In this document: positions 27,606 through 35,910 of the stretch, in pieces
Layout of the letters: the number at the start of each line of letters is the position of its first letter
Numbering within the stretch: the first letter of the stretch is position 1
Assembly: GCF_002836945.1 (NCBI RefSeq)
Contig: NZ_NIJM01000006.1
Coordinates: 58,646 to 122,645, forward strand
Origin: Shewanella chilikensis
Lineage (GTDB): Bacteria > Pseudomonadota > Gammaproteobacteria > Enterobacterales > Shewanellaceae
Direction of reading: 5' to 3'
DNA: 64,000 bases
Translations under genes and position numbers: made by a program
The notes under the pieces: model-generated
The model's input: only the letters and a program-made list of their open reading frames with translations
What the model was told of the DNA's origin: nothing
Databases searched by the model: none

Positions 27606-28712
27606 ATGGCGCTACACAGTATCGAAGAGATCATCGAGGATATTCGTCAGGGCAAAATGGTTATCCTGATGGACGATGAGGACAGGGAAAATGAGGGCGA
27701 CCTCATCATGGCGGCGGAGAAAGTTACCCCGGAAGCGATCAACTTCATGGCTCGCTTCGGCCGTGGTCTTATCTGCCAAACCATGACCAAGGCTCGCTGC
27801 CAGCAGCTGAATCTGCCGCTGATGGTCAGCAATAACAACGCCCAGTTTTCGACCAACTTCACCGTCTCCATTGAGGCCGCTGAAGGGGTTACCACAGGTA
27901 TTAGCGCCCATGACCGCGCCGTGACAGTGCAGGCGGCTGTGGCTAAAAATGCCAAGCCGTCCGACATAGTTCAGCCCGGGCATATTTTCCCTTTGATGGC
28001 ACAGGATGGCGGGGTGCTGGTGCGCGCCGGTCATACCGAAGCCGGTTGCGATCTGGCGCGTTTGGCCGGTTTGGAACCTTCGGCTGTGATCGTGGAGATC
28101 CTCAATGAGGATGGCACCATGGCGCGCCGTCCGGATCTGGAAGTGTTCGCCAAGGAGCACGGCGTTAAGATGGGCACCATTGCCGATCTGATCAACTACC
28201 GCAATAACACAGAAACCACAGTGGTACGTGAGGCCAAGTGCAAGCTGCCTACCCGTTTCGGCGAATTTGAGCTGCATACCTTCCGTGACACCATAGATAA
28301 TCAACTGCACTTTGCCATGGTCAAGGGCGAGATTGTCGACAATATTCTGGTGCGGGTACACCTGCAAAACACCATTAATGACCTGCTGTTCTCTGAGCGT
28401 GATGAAGTGCGCAGCTGGCCGCTTGAGCAAGCCATGGCGAGGATTGCCGCCGATGGTGGCGTGCTGTTGCTGCTGGGTAACCAGGAGCCTAACGAGAGCA
28501 TTATCGCCAAGGTCAAGGCATTTGAAGCCGAAGACAAGGGTGAAGTGCCGGTGACCGCCAAATGGCAGGGAACCTCCCAAAGGGTTGGGGTAGGCTCACA
28601 GATTCTGGCGACGCTTGGTGTCAACAAAATGCGCCTGCTCAGCTCGCCCAAGCGTTATCACTCTTTGGGGGGCTTTGGTCTGGAAGTCACTGAGTATATT
28701 CCCGGCGAATGA
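27606..28712 (+). CDS. ribBX: RibBX: DHBP synthase fused to a degenerate GTP cyclohydrolase II domain
   Basis: Makes the four-carbon unit 3,4-dihydroxy-2-butanone 4-phosphate from ribulose 5-phosphate. Residues 1–205 are an intact DHBP synthase: [18 protein letters not shown] with the metal-binding acidic cluster, GRGLICQTM and [13 protein letters not shown]. Residues 206–368 resemble GTP cyclohydrolase II in length and end ([21 protein letters not shown]), but its three zinc-binding Cys are gone; only one Cys remains, near the junction. This matches the RibBX variant known from Shewanella and other Proteobacteria. A separate RibA is therefore expected elsewhere. It sits in the rib–nusB operon without a visible FMN riboswitch. 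Confidence 0.9.
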   Translation: MALHSIEEIIEDIRQGKMVILMDDEDRENEGDLIMAAEKVTPEAINFMARFGRGLICQTMTKARCQQLNLPLMVSNNNAQFSTNFTVSIEAAEGVTTGISAHDRAVTVQAAVAKNAKPSDIVQPGHIFPLMAQDGGVLVRAGHTEAGCDLARLAGLEPSAVIVEILNEDGTMARRPDLEVFAKEHGVKMGTIADLINYRNNTETTVVREAKCKLPTRFGEFELHTFRDTIDNQLHFAMVKGEIVDNILVRVHLQNTINDLLFSERDEVRSWPLEQAMARIAADGGVLLLLGNQEPNESIIAKVKAFEAEDKGEVPVTAKWQGTSQRVGVGSQILATLGVNKMRLLSSPKRYHSLGGFGLEVTEYIPGE

Positions 28713-28831
28713 GCCGACAGAATTAATTAACCATTTCCGAATAATTGCATAGGGCGGAGGGGTAAATTGCGTGCTATCATAGCGCCACTTTTTGCCCCCG
28801 GCCGGGTGCTTTAGCCAAGTTAGGTAAGATA

Positions 28832-29308
28832 ATGAACATAGTTCAAGGTAATATCGAAGCAAAAAACGCCAAAGTCGCGATCGTTGTATCCCGTTTCAAC
28901 AGCTTTGTGGTTGAAAGTCTGCTGGAGGGTGCCGTAGACACTCTTAAGCGTTTCGGTCAGGTAAGTGAAGACAACATCACTGTGGTACGCGTACCTGGTG
29001 CTTTCGAGCTGCCTTTGGCCGCCCGTCGTGTTGCCGCCAGTGGCAAGTTCGACGGTATCATCGCCCTGGGGGCAGTGATCCGTGGTGGTACACCACACTT
29101 TGATTTCGTTGCAGGTGAATGCAATAAGGGTCTGGCTCAAGTGGGTCTGGAATTCGACATCCCGGTATCTTTCGGGGTATTGACTACAGACACTATCGAA
29201 CAGGCCATTGAGCGTTCCGGCACCAAGGCTGGCAACAAAGGCGGCGAAGCTGCCCTGGGTCTGCTGGAAATGGTGAACGTGCTGCAACAACTTGAGCAAC
29301 AGCTGTAA
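28832..29308 (+). CDS. ribH: 6,7-dimethyl-8-ribityllumazine synthase
   Basis: Joins the DHBP four-carbon unit to the ribitylaminopyrimidine to give lumazine, the substrate of RibE. The 158 residues show the family order: [49 protein letters not shown] (catalytic His) and [24 protein letters not shown]. It forms icosahedral or pentameric cages in relatives. nusB starts 13 bases after its stop. Confidence 0.97.
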   Translation: MNIVQGNIEAKNAKVAIVVSRFNSFVVESLLEGAVDTLKRFGQVSEDNITVVRVPGAFELPLAARRVAASGKFDGIIALGAVIRGGTPHFDFVAGECNKGLAQVGLEFDIPVSFGVLTTDTIEQAIERSGTKAGNKGGEAALGLLEMVNVLQQLEQQL

Positions 29309-29321
29309 TACAGGAAAAAGC

Positions 29322-29729
29322 ATGAAGCCTTCAGAGCGCCGCAGAGCCCGCCGTTTAGCGGTTCAAGCCATCTATTCATGGCAACTGAGCGGGAACAATA
29401 TTGCCGATGTGGAGCACGAGTTTCTGACCGAGCAAAACATAGACGGCGTGGATGTCGCCTACTTCCGTGAACTGTTCACCGGAGCGACAACCAAAAAGGC
29501 TCAACTGGACGAGTTAATTGCCCCCCATCTGGATCAACGTCCCATAGAGGAGGTGGATCCCGTGGAGAAGGCCATTTTGCGTTTGGCGGCTTACGAGCTG
29601 ACTTTCCGCAAGGATACGCCATACAAAGTGGTGATCAACGAGGCTATCGAGTTGGCCAAGGCGTTCGGCGCTGAGGACAGCCACAAGTTTGTCAATGGCA
29701 TATTGGACAAGCTGGTAGCTCGTCGCTGA
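29322..29729 (+). CDS. nusB: transcription antitermination factor NusB
   Basis: RNA-binding factor that, with NusE (S10), binds boxA and supports rRNA transcription antitermination. The 135-residue form starts at the ATG at 29322 with AGGAAA upstream. A longer reading from 29292 would overlap ribH and add ten residues not seen in relatives. The helical N-terminus [21 protein letters not shown] and the C-terminal [16 protein letters not shown] are NusB hallmarks. A terminator hairpin follows. Confidence 0.96.
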   Translation: MKPSERRRARRLAVQAIYSWQLSGNNIADVEHEFLTEQNIDGVDVAYFRELFTGATTKKAQLDELIAPHLDQRPIEEVDPVEKAILRLAAYELTFRKDTPYKVVINEAIELAKAFGAEDSHKFVNGILDKLVARR

Positions 29730-29747
29730 ACCAGAAAGAAATTAGAC

Positions 29748-29774
29748 AAACGGTATCGTCAGATACCGTTTTTT
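29748..29774 (+). terminator. terminator after nusB
   Basis: AAACGGTATC at 29748–29757 pairs with GATACCGTTT at 29762–29771 across a 4-base loop and is followed by T. It ends the rib–nusB transcript at least in part, 18 bases after the nusB stop and before thiL. Confidence 0.85.
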
Positions 29775-29802
29775 CATTGGAAAACCGGGAGGCTGCGAAC
29801 CT

Positions 29803-30774
29803 GTGGCCAAGTCAACAGTGAAAGAATTTCAAATTATCGAGCGCTATTTTCACGGCCGCGGCCAAGCGCGCAAAGATGTCCGCCTGGGCATAGGTGATGA
29901 TTGTGCCCTGGTGCAACCCGCCGAACACAAATCCATTGCCATCTCCTGCGATACCCTGGTGGAAAATGTCCACTTTTTGCCGGATATGCCGGCTCAGGCG
30001 CTGGGTTACAAAGCCTTGGCGGTCAACCTGTCCGATCTTGCCGCCATGGGGGCCGAGCCCGCATGGATGACCTTGGCGTTGACCATGCCTAGTGTCGATG
30101 AAACCTGGCTGGAGCAATTTAGTGCAGGTTTATTTGAAGCGGCTGATTACTATGGTATTTCTCTGGTTGGAGGCGATACCACTCGCGGTCCTAAGGCCAT
30201 CAATATCACGGTTCATGGCCAGGTGCCGGAAGGCAAAGCACTCATTCGTAGCGGCGCCCGCGCCGGTGATTGGATTTATGTCACAGGTTCCCTGGGTGAT
30301 TCTGCCCTTGGGCTGGATATCATCCGCGGTGAATTGAAGGCGAGGGCGGAACACAAGGAATACCTGGTCAACCGTCACTATCATCCCAGCCCCAGAGTAC
30401 TGGCCGGTCAGTCGCTGAGAGGCTTGGCGTCGAGCGCCATAGATCTCTCTGATGGCTTGCTGTCGGATATCAAGCATATACTCAAAGCATCGGCCGTCGG
30501 TGCGGTTATCGAAGTGGATAAGCTGCCGCTGTCCCAGGCGATGAAAGATACAGTCACAGCGGATGCGGCACTCGACTATGCCCTCTGTGGCGGCGAAGAC
30601 TATGAGCTGCTGTTCACTGTGCCGGAAGCGCAGCGCGGCGCGCTGGAAACCGCCTTGGGCCATGCCGGAGTCAAGTTTTATCAAGTCGGCCAGATACTCG
30701 CCGGCAATCAACTCAGGCTGCAATATCATGGTGAAGTATTCGAGCCGCAACAGACAGGATTTGAGCATTTTTAA
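29803..30774 (+). CDS. thiL: thiamine-monophosphate kinase
   Basis: Phosphorylates thiamine monophosphate to the active cofactor thiamine diphosphate. The 323 residues are a PurM/ThiL-fold enzyme: GIGDDCALVQP near the start, NLSDLAAMGAEPAWM and GGDTTRGP (nucleotide and metal binding), AIDLSDGLLSDIKH and CGGEDYELLF near the end. The start is GTG at 29803 with GGGAGG upstream. pgpA starts directly after the stop, so the two are coupled. Confidence 0.96.
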   Translation: MAKSTVKEFQIIERYFHGRGQARKDVRLGIGDDCALVQPAEHKSIAISCDTLVENVHFLPDMPAQALGYKALAVNLSDLAAMGAEPAWMTLALTMPSVDETWLEQFSAGLFEAADYYGISLVGGDTTRGPKAINITVHGQVPEGKALIRSGARAGDWIYVTGSLGDSALGLDIIRGELKARAEHKEYLVNRHYHPSPRVLAGQSLRGLASSAIDLSDGLLSDIKHILKASAVGAVIEVDKLPLSQAMKDTVTADAALDYALCGGEDYELLFTVPEAQRGALETALGHAGVKFYQVGQILAGNQLRLQYHGEVFEPQQTGFEHF

Positions 30775-31269
30775 ATGAAGTGGTTTGCTCATGACGAGGC
30801 GCTCGCAAGGGTCAGCCTCAAGAATCCGGTGCACTTTCTGGCACTTGGTTTTGGCTCCGGCCTCGCGGCCAAGGCGCCGGGGACTTTTGGAACCTTGGCT
30901 GCTGTGCCAGTGTATCTATTGCTGTCTCAGTTTAGTTTGGGTGTGTATCTTGCCGTGACACTGCTGGCCTGTATCGGCGGCATCTATCTATGCGACAAGA
31001 CTTCCAAAGATATGGGGGTGCATGACCACGGCGCTATCGTTTGGGACGAAGTGGCGGGGTTACTGATCACCATGATTGCAGCGCCCGCCGGAGGGCTCTG
31101 GTTGCTGCTGGGCTTTGTGTTATTCCGCGTTTTCGATATCTTCAAACCCTGGCCCATTCGGGTGCTGGATGCCAAGGTGCATGGCGGCCTTGGCATCATG
31201 GCCGATGATATCCTGGCCGGTATCTTCTCAATGTTGTCACTGCAGGCGATTGTCTGGGCGATAGGCTGA
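30775..31269 (+). CDS. pgpA: phosphatidylglycerophosphatase A
   Basis: Inner-membrane phosphatase that removes the terminal phosphate from phosphatidylglycerophosphate in phospholipid synthesis. The 164 residues have about three or four membrane helices and the family motifs GFGSGLAAKAPGTFGTL and VWDEVAGLLITM, with the acidic DE pair, then FRVFDIFKPWPI. It is joined to thiL without a gap. A 21-base tandem repeat follows its stop. Confidence 0.95.
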   Translation: MKWFAHDEALARVSLKNPVHFLALGFGSGLAAKAPGTFGTLAAVPVYLLLSQFSLGVYLAVTLLACIGGIYLCDKTSKDMGVHDHGAIVWDEVAGLLITMIAAPAGGLWLLLGFVLFRVFDIFKPWPIRVLDAKVHGGLGIMADDILAGIFSMLSLQAIVWAIG

Positions 31270-31272
31270 AAC

Positions 31273-31344
31273 AGCCTTGAGCCGAAATGTATAAGCCTTG
31301 AGCCCAAATGTATAAGCCTTGAGCCGAAATGTATAAGCCTTGAG
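31273..31344. repeat. 21-bp tandem repeat, three and a half copies
   Basis: Three consecutive 21-base units start at 31273, 31294 and 31315, followed by a 9-base partial copy. Each starts AGCCTTGAGC and ends AAATGTATA. Copies 1 and 3 are identical; copy 2 differs at one base (C for G). It starts 3 bases after the pgpA stop. A 7-bp stem (31368–31374 with 31381–31387) lies just downstream. No function is evident. Confidence 0.9.
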
Positions 31345-31553
31345 AGTGGGTTCCCAGCGCTTGCTCTCTAGCTTTGAAGCAAGCTAGCCCGTTACTCCAG
31401 AAAATAACTGACGCCATCGATTCGGTGCCTTTCCCCCTGTTATCCCCTTCTACTCATATTTACCGGTTTGGGTTAAGCCCGTTATTTGAGTGCTTTATGC
31501 CTAATCCCCAAAGCCGACTATCCTTAAGCTAAGGGAACCCTCATGGGGGCAGT

Positions 31554-32999
31554 ATGATAGGTTGGCTGGCCAACGCCTTGTTCCGGCGCTGCGGCTGTGT
31601 AGGACTCTTGGCTCTGTTGTGGATCTTGCCTGGCTTAGGTGCAGACCACGTCCGGCCAGAATCTTACTCACCGGCCGTAGCGCCGACCATTACCCTGCTC
31701 AGTGTCAAAGGGGCTATAGGCCCTGGGGTCAGCGACTATTTGATCCGGGGGATAGAGAGTGCTGCTGCAACCCCAGACAGTCAGTTGGTGTTGATCACTC
31801 TGGATACCCCGGGAGGCCTGGTATCCAGCCTACGGGATATCAATCAAGCGATTCTCGGTTCCAGGGTGCCGGTTGCCTGCCTAGTCTATCCATCCGGAGC
31901 TCGTGCAGCCAGCGCCGGGACTTACATCTTATATGCCTGTCATATCGCCGCCATGGCGAGTGCCACCAGTCTTGGGGCGGCGACTCCTGTGCAACTGGGA
32001 CCCATGGGAAATGAACCTCCGGAGCCCAAGCCGTCAGAGAATGAAGCCGAAAAACCAGTGGGCGACAGCAACAGTCAAAAACTTGAGCGCAAGCAGCTTA
32101 ATGATGCCATTGCTTATATTCGGGCACTGGCGGAGCTGCGTCAGCGTAATGTCGAGTGGGCCGAGAAGGCGGTACGTGACGCGGCAACCCTGACGGCCTC
32201 GGAAGCGCTGGAGGCTAATGTTATCGACTATATCGCCGATACGCCGCAGCAACTCCTGGCCATACTTGATGGCAAGTCGGTAGCCATGCCTGGTGGTGCT
32301 CGGATACTCAATACCGAAAACGCCATAGTGCTGGATCGCAGCCCGGATTGGCGTGCCCGATTTATTAATCTGCTCACCAACCCTAATATCGCTTACATCC
32401 TGATGTTATTGGGGATCTACGGTTTGCTGCTGGAATTTTACAGTCCTGGCGCCATGTTGCCCGGGGTAATAGGGGGGATCTGTCTGCTGTTGGCCTTGTA
32501 TGCCTTCCAGTTGCTCCCCATCAGCTATGCCGGTGGCGGTTTATTGCTCTTGGGAATTATTTTGCTGCTCGCCGAGGCCATGTTGCCAAGCTTTGGGATT
32601 TTGGGATTCGGCGGCCTGGCAGCCTTCGTGCTGGGGTCGGTATTTTTGGTGGACAGTGAAGTGGAAGCCTTTCGTATCGCCTGGCCTGTGATAGCTCTGG
32701 TTAGTGTCGTGAGCCTGCTGTTTTTCCTGCTGTTAATCAGCTTTGTGTTCAAGACCCGCAAATTGTCCGGAGTGGCCGGCGCCGAGGGGATGGTAGGAGA
32801 ATATGCCAGGGTGATAGAGGGTTTTCCCGGGCGCGGCCGGGTGCATTTTATGGGGGAAGATTGGCAAGGTGACAGCGAACAGGCCTTGAGCCCAGGGCAA
32901 CGGGTGCGGGTTTTGGGCCTTAAGGGGCTGGTACTCAAGCTGGCCGAGGTGAAAAGTGGTGATATCGAGCCGACCGAAAATCAACGCAGAGGAGACTGA
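31554..32999 (+). CDS. nfeD: NfeD-type membrane-bound serine protease (ClpP class)
   Basis: A 481-residue long-form NfeD protein. A signal segment (about residues 12–28) leads into a periplasmic ClpP-fold protease: [14 protein letters not shown], then [15 protein letters not shown] with the nucleophilic Ser. A cluster of about four or five membrane helices follows (residues 275–400), and a C-terminal OB-fold NfeD domain lies from about 415. The slipin gene follows directly. In other bacteria and archaea this protease cleaves the C-terminal region of its partner stomatin homologue. Confidence 0.92.
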   Translation: MIGWLANALFRRCGCVGLLALLWILPGLGADHVRPESYSPAVAPTITLLSVKGAIGPGVSDYLIRGIESAAATPDSQLVLITLDTPGGLVSSLRDINQAILGSRVPVACLVYPSGARAASAGTYILYACHIAAMASATSLGAATPVQLGPMGNEPPEPKPSENEAEKPVGDSNSQKLERKQLNDAIAYIRALAELRQRNVEWAEKAVRDAATLTASEALEANVIDYIADTPQQLLAILDGKSVAMPGGARILNTENAIVLDRSPDWRARFINLLTNPNIAYILMLLGIYGLLLEFYSPGAMLPGVIGGICLLLALYAFQLLPISYAGGGLLLLGIILLLAEAMLPSFGILGFGGLAAFVLGSVFLVDSEVEAFRIAWPVIALVSVVSLLFFLLLISFVFKTRKLSGVAGAEGMVGEYARVIEGFPGRGRVHFMGEDWQGDSEQALSPGQRVRVLGLKGLVLKLAEVKSGDIEPTENQRRGD

Positions 33000-33000
33000 C

Positions 33001-33795
33001 ATGGGCGAAGCTATCAGCGGTAGTTTAAATATTTCCTTTGGGGTGTTATTGGTGCTGTTTGCGGCCTTGCTTATCAGCATGTTCCGCATCCTCAGGGAGT
33101 ATGAACGTGGGGTGATTTTCTTTCTCGGGCGTTTTTACCGGGTCAAGGGGCCTGGGCTTATCATACTGATCCCTGTGGTGCAGCAGATGGTGCGGGTGGA
33201 TCTTCGAACCATAGTGATGGATGTGCCCTCCCAGGATGTGATCAGCCGTGATAATGTCTCGGTGCGGGTTAATGCCGTGCTCTATTTTCGGGTAGTCGAT
33301 CCGCAAAAGGCGATTATCAATGTGGAGAACTTCCTCGCCGCCACCAGTCAGTTGGCACAGACCACCCTGAGATCCGTGCTCGGTCAGCATGAGCTGGACG
33401 AGATGTTGGCCAACAGGGAGATGCTCAATGCCGATATTCAAAGGATCCTCGACTCCCACACAGATGCCTGGGGCATCAAGGTAGCCAATGTGGAGATCAA
33501 GCACGTGGATCTCAATGAAAGTATGATCCGCGCCATCGCCCGTCAGGCCGAGGCGGAGCGGGAGCGGCGGGCCAAGGTGATCCATGCTCTGGGGGAGATG
33601 GAAGCCTCGGAAAAACTGGTGGAAGCGGCGCAGACGCTGGGGAAAGAACCCAATGCCATCATGCTGCGCTATCTGCATACCCTGACGGAAGTGGCGGCAG
33701 AAAACAATTCGACCATCCTGTTTCCGCTGCCGCTTGAGTTACTGAGCAAATTAAATGGTGCATTTAGCAATTTAAATGAAAAATCCAAAAATTAG
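33001..33795 (+). CDS. slipin (stomatin/SPFH family protein)
   Basis: A 264-residue membrane-anchored SPFH protein: one N-terminal hydrophobic helix (about residues 10–28), then the band 7 domain with [20 protein letters not shown] and [23 protein letters not shown], then a coiled region rich in Glu, Arg and Ala. The ATG at 33001 follows AGAGGAG; the longer frame back to 32956 overlaps nfeD and is not needed. Such proteins organise membrane microdomains and pair with NfeD proteases. Confidence 0.93.
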   Translation: MGEAISGSLNISFGVLLVLFAALLISMFRILREYERGVIFFLGRFYRVKGPGLIILIPVVQQMVRVDLRTIVMDVPSQDVISRDNVSVRVNAVLYFRVVDPQKAIINVENFLAATSQLAQTTLRSVLGQHELDEMLANREMLNADIQRILDSHTDAWGIKVANVEIKHVDLNESMIRAIARQAEAERERRAKVIHALGEMEASEKLVEAAQTLGKEPNAIMLRYLHTLTEVAAENNSTILFPLPLELLSKLNGAFSNLNEKSKN

Positions 33796-33935
33796 CCTGA
33801 AACTGTTTGAAATTTCGCCTATTTACAAGGGGTTAATATATTGTTAGTTTGAGCGTTTGGGGATAGCTCAATAACAGGCCTCCGGCCTAAGTTGTTTTAG
33901 TCGCGACTTGATCTGACACATTATCTTGAAAAGGT

Positions 33936-33996
33936 GAGAGTTACCCGTTTTGATAAAGGAGTCAAAGCTTCAATCAAAACAAAAGAGGTAACTCTC
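33936..33996 (+). promoter_or_regulatory. long stem-loop hiding the ribosome-binding site of an IS transposase remnant
   Basis: GAGAGTTACC (33936–33945) pairs with GGTAACTCTC (33987–33996), and inside it GTTTTGAT (33947–33954) pairs with ATCAAAAC (33973–33980). The distal arm covers the AGAGGT ribosome-binding site and touches the ATG at 33997. Several insertion sequences use such structures to block translation from read-through transcripts; that role is inferred here. Confidence 0.6.
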
Positions 33997-34092
33997 ATGC
34001 TGCATACTAACAATCCCATAATTAAACACAAAGCAGATCACACATGGGACTTGCTTGTATCTTCCTTAGGCTCTAAGTTCACAATACTATAA
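33997..34092 (+). pseudogene. N-terminal fragment of an IS481-type transposase
   Basis: The reading frame starts MLHTNNPIIKHKA, which I recognise as the N-terminus of a group of IS481-family transposases common in Shewanella and Vibrio. After this the sequence diverges abruptly and a stop follows at codon 32, so only about the first 13 codons are original. The break near 34035 marks the left junction of the AT-rich insertion. The family call rests on memory of this short match. Confidence 0.5.
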
Positions 34093-34396
34093 CGGCTATA
34101 ATTGCTGCACCTAGTATATATAGGCCACTAGATAATGAAATTGATTTAATCACGCTAAACTCTTTTATCTCTATCTTCTTGATATTATCCATTTTTACAG
34201 ACTTCCCTTCTCCGGATAACGTCGAATCAGTTGTGCTCTCGACTTTAAACTCAATTATTTCATCTGAGGTAGTGGTTATTTTGATATCCTTTCCTATATA
34301 GTTTGATGGGGGGGTAGAATCAAATTTAACTTCGTTCAATGATGTACAGCCAGATAACATCAAACTGATTAAGAGGATCATGGTTAAATTTTTCAT
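34079..34396 (-). CDS. small lipoprotein of the AT-rich insertion, unknown function
   Basis: A 105-residue protein starting at the ATG at 34396, which has a good ribosome-binding site (GAGGTTACT before ATG). A signal peptide with lipobox LSGC gives a mature lipoprotein from about residue 17. A small beta-rich stretch (IGKDIKITTTSDEIIEFKVE) leads to a C-terminal hydrophobic segment (SGLYILGAAIIAVIVL). It ends inside the flanking IS remnant. Codon use is AT-rich, unlike the neighbouring core genes, so transfer is likely. It lies 14 bases after the preceding ORF and probably shares its transcript. Confidence 0.65.
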   Translation of the reverse strand: MKNLTMILLISLMLSGCTSLNEVKFDSTPPSNYIGKDIKITTTSDEIIEFKVESTTDSTLSGEGKSVKMDNIKKIEIKEFSVIKSISLSSGLYILGAAIIAVIVL

Positions 34397-34409
34397 AGTA
34401 ACCTCAATT

Positions 34410-35048
34410 TTATGGTTCATAACATCCATGGCTTGCGCCACCTGGTCTTGCGCATGGGTTTATCCAACGTCCTGTATCATAAACCGCTTGGTTTTCGTAA
34501 GATATTTTATAGTTTCCTGATATATCAAAATCAACTTTGTTCATGTAGTATTCTCTGTAATTCCAACCAGTGTAATATCTATGGTTTTTTTCAGATATTG
34601 CTATTGATATATATTTTTCAGGATGTATTCCTTTTATTGTGTTTTTTATTTCAAAGCCTAAGTCCATACCATTAATAATCCAAGTGTTATCAGGTATAAC
34701 GCTTTCAATTCCAGCCACATAATATTTGTGGTTGTGAATGCTGCTTAAGATGGAGTTCAATTTTTGTTGGAAAAAATTAGGCTTAAAAATCTTTAGCAAT
34801 GATTTTGTTACCTTTGCTACTAACTTGTTAAATGTTCCATTCCCGTCAATATCTATATGGACTCTAAGGTTTCCATTGTCTCTAATGTTATAGATTTGAC
34901 CATTAATAGGGTTATAATCTGCCGAAAGATTTAACTCTGATGTTTTGATTTTTGCGTATAATGTCAGTCCAGATATGTCAATTTTTATCTCAGTCGATAT
35001 TGTAAATCCTTTAACAGTTGCTGTTATTATTCCATCAGGCTGTGTCAT
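34410..35048 (-). CDS. unknown protein of the AT-rich insertion (212 residues)
   Basis: I do not recognise this protein. It looks beta-rich and soluble (STEIKIDISGLTLYAKIKTS, NGNLRVHIDIDGNGTF), with no signal peptide of its own and a C-terminal tail containing two Cys (NPCARPGGASHGCYEP). Its ATG overlaps the stop of the preceding 62-residue ORF by one base (TAATG), just after a run of eight A. Thus it is either translationally coupled or the body of a longer, frameshifted secreted protein whose N-terminus is in the upstream ORFs. AT-rich composition indicates foreign origin. Confidence 0.6.
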   Translation of the reverse strand: MTQPDGIITATVKGFTISTEIKIDISGLTLYAKIKTSELNLSADYNPINGQIYNIRDNGNLRVHIDIDGNGTFNKLVAKVTKSLLKIFKPNFFQQKLNSILSSIHNHKYYVAGIESVIPDNTWIINGMDLGFEIKNTIKGIHPEKYISIAISEKNHRYYTGWNYREYYMNKVDFDISGNYKISYENQAVYDTGRWINPCARPGGASHGCYEP

Positions 35049-35236
35049 TATTTTTTTTCTAATGGCCCATTTAAAGTTACATGTTTCAACTCCCTATACC
35101 TGAATGTTGGTAGCTTGTTGATTTCCGCTCTTGTGCTTGATTCTATAGATGAGAAGAGTTTTTCATTAATAGATTTTAATATTTTTTTTGTTTCATTATG
35201 TATTGGGAGTCCTATGGATTCATTGTTGATAACCAT
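35048..35236 (-). CDS. 62-residue ORF between two one-base overlaps, unknown
   Basis: Starts at the ATG at 35236, which shares one base with the stop of the upstream signal-peptide ORF (TGATG). It ends with TAA sharing one base with the next start (TAATG). The sequence is Lys/Ser/Glu rich and helical looking (ETKKILKSINEKLFSSIESS) and ends EKK encoded by an A-run. It has no recognised domain. It may be a separate small protein or the middle of a broken or frameshifted gene together with its neighbours. Confidence 0.45.
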   Translation of the reverse strand: MVINNESIGLPIHNETKKILKSINEKLFSSIESSTRAEINKLPTFRYRELKHVTLNGPLEKK

Positions 35237-35367
35237 CAAGCAATTCCATTGACCTGATTTTTTTCACTAATTTCAACAAGGTGGTTGGTTCTAGATACAT
35301 AAGTTGGATAATAAGCCGTACTTGATGTTGAAAAAAATAACGTTAATACTAATAATATTTTTCTCAT
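35236..35367 (-). CDS. 43-residue signal-peptide ORF, unknown
   Basis: Starting at the ATG at 35367 this reads MRKILLVLTLFFSTSSTAYY and then about 23 more residues, ending KNQVNGIA. The front is a clear Sec signal peptide with likely cleavage after STA. The ribosome-binding site AAGGAG precedes it. The mature part is too short for a folded domain, so it is probably either a tiny secreted peptide or the detached N-terminus of the next ORFs. A longer upstream reading back to 35475 adds an unlikely second hydrophobic stretch. Confidence 0.5.
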   Translation of the reverse strand: MRKILLVLTLFFSTSSTAYYPTYVSRTNHLVEISEKNQVNGIA

Positions 35368-35475
35368 AAAAACTCCTTTTTCGTATTTGCCCCTTGAGCA
35401 TAATTTGTAAATTATGCATTTCTTAAGTAACCAAAAAAATGCGTATAAGGCAATCAAAAAATCAATCTTTAACAT

Positions 35476-35820
35476 TTTTGCATTTATTTTTTATTTGTTA
35501 AGCTTTTGGTTGATTAGTTGCTTTATTGGGTGGTGTTTGTTTTAGTTGTTGATTTTTGTCTTTTGATTGGTGTGTTTTTGTGTCACCTTGTGTTTTTTGT
35601 ACTTTTCTAACACCAACTAAAGCTTTGCCAACCTGAGTATTGTAATCTCACAGGTTCAGTGTCGGGTTTATCAGTTGTATGTATCGGCGCATCGGCTGTC
35701 AGATCCATTAATTTTCCTTGCCAGGCTTATGGGGTTTCCAAGGCGTTGTTGCCTAAATCAGTGGAACCTTTTTGGCACTTTATGATCAGAGCTTGCATCG
35801 CAAGGTTTACGGTCAATATC
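35476..35820. other. AT-rich stretch and IS end at the right side of the insertion
   Basis: From 35476 to about 35640 the DNA is rich in T on the plus strand (many GTTTGTTTT-like words) and should hold the promoter of the minus-strand ORFs. From about 35640 to 35820 composition returns to normal. The sequence TGTCAGATC at 35697–35705 is the inverse of GATCTGACA at 33910–33918 on the other side. No intact gene is supported. Confidence 0.4.
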
Positions 35821-35910
35821 ATGGGCAAGTCAAAGCGCACTATCACCAATTGGAAGCAAATTAGTTAACCGTAGCTCTATCATTTTCTGGTTGGACAAAG
35901 CGACTCAACA
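35821..35910 (+). pseudogene. N-terminal remnant of an IS5-family transposase
   Basis: The ATG at 35821 starts MGKSKRTITNWKQ and then runs into a stop. In the next frame, from 35861, the DNA reads LVNRSSIIFWLDKA. Together these match the N-terminus of IS5-type transposases, typically of the form NWxxYNxALVNRGSxxFW. A short deletion has removed the residues between and shifted the frame. The rest of the transposase is missing. This marks the right-hand boundary of the insertion. Confidence 0.6.

Noticed and set aside
27612..28580. 322-residue ORF antisense to ribBX
   Set aside because: Long only because of codon bias on the opposite strand; ribBX is certain.
31196..31417. Minus-strand ORF with GLYISAQ repeats
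   Set aside because: The peptide repeat is just the 21-bp DNA tandem repeat read in frame; it overlaps the pgpA end and has no start signals.
33997..34092. Possible intact small protein of 31 residues
   Set aside because: Only the first 13 residues have a recognisable origin, as the start of a transposase; the rest is read-through into foreign DNA.
35659..35868. 69-residue plus-strand ORF at the right edge of the insertion
   Set aside because: Its last 15 codons are the IS5 transposase start; the upstream part is noncoding IS or flank sequence.
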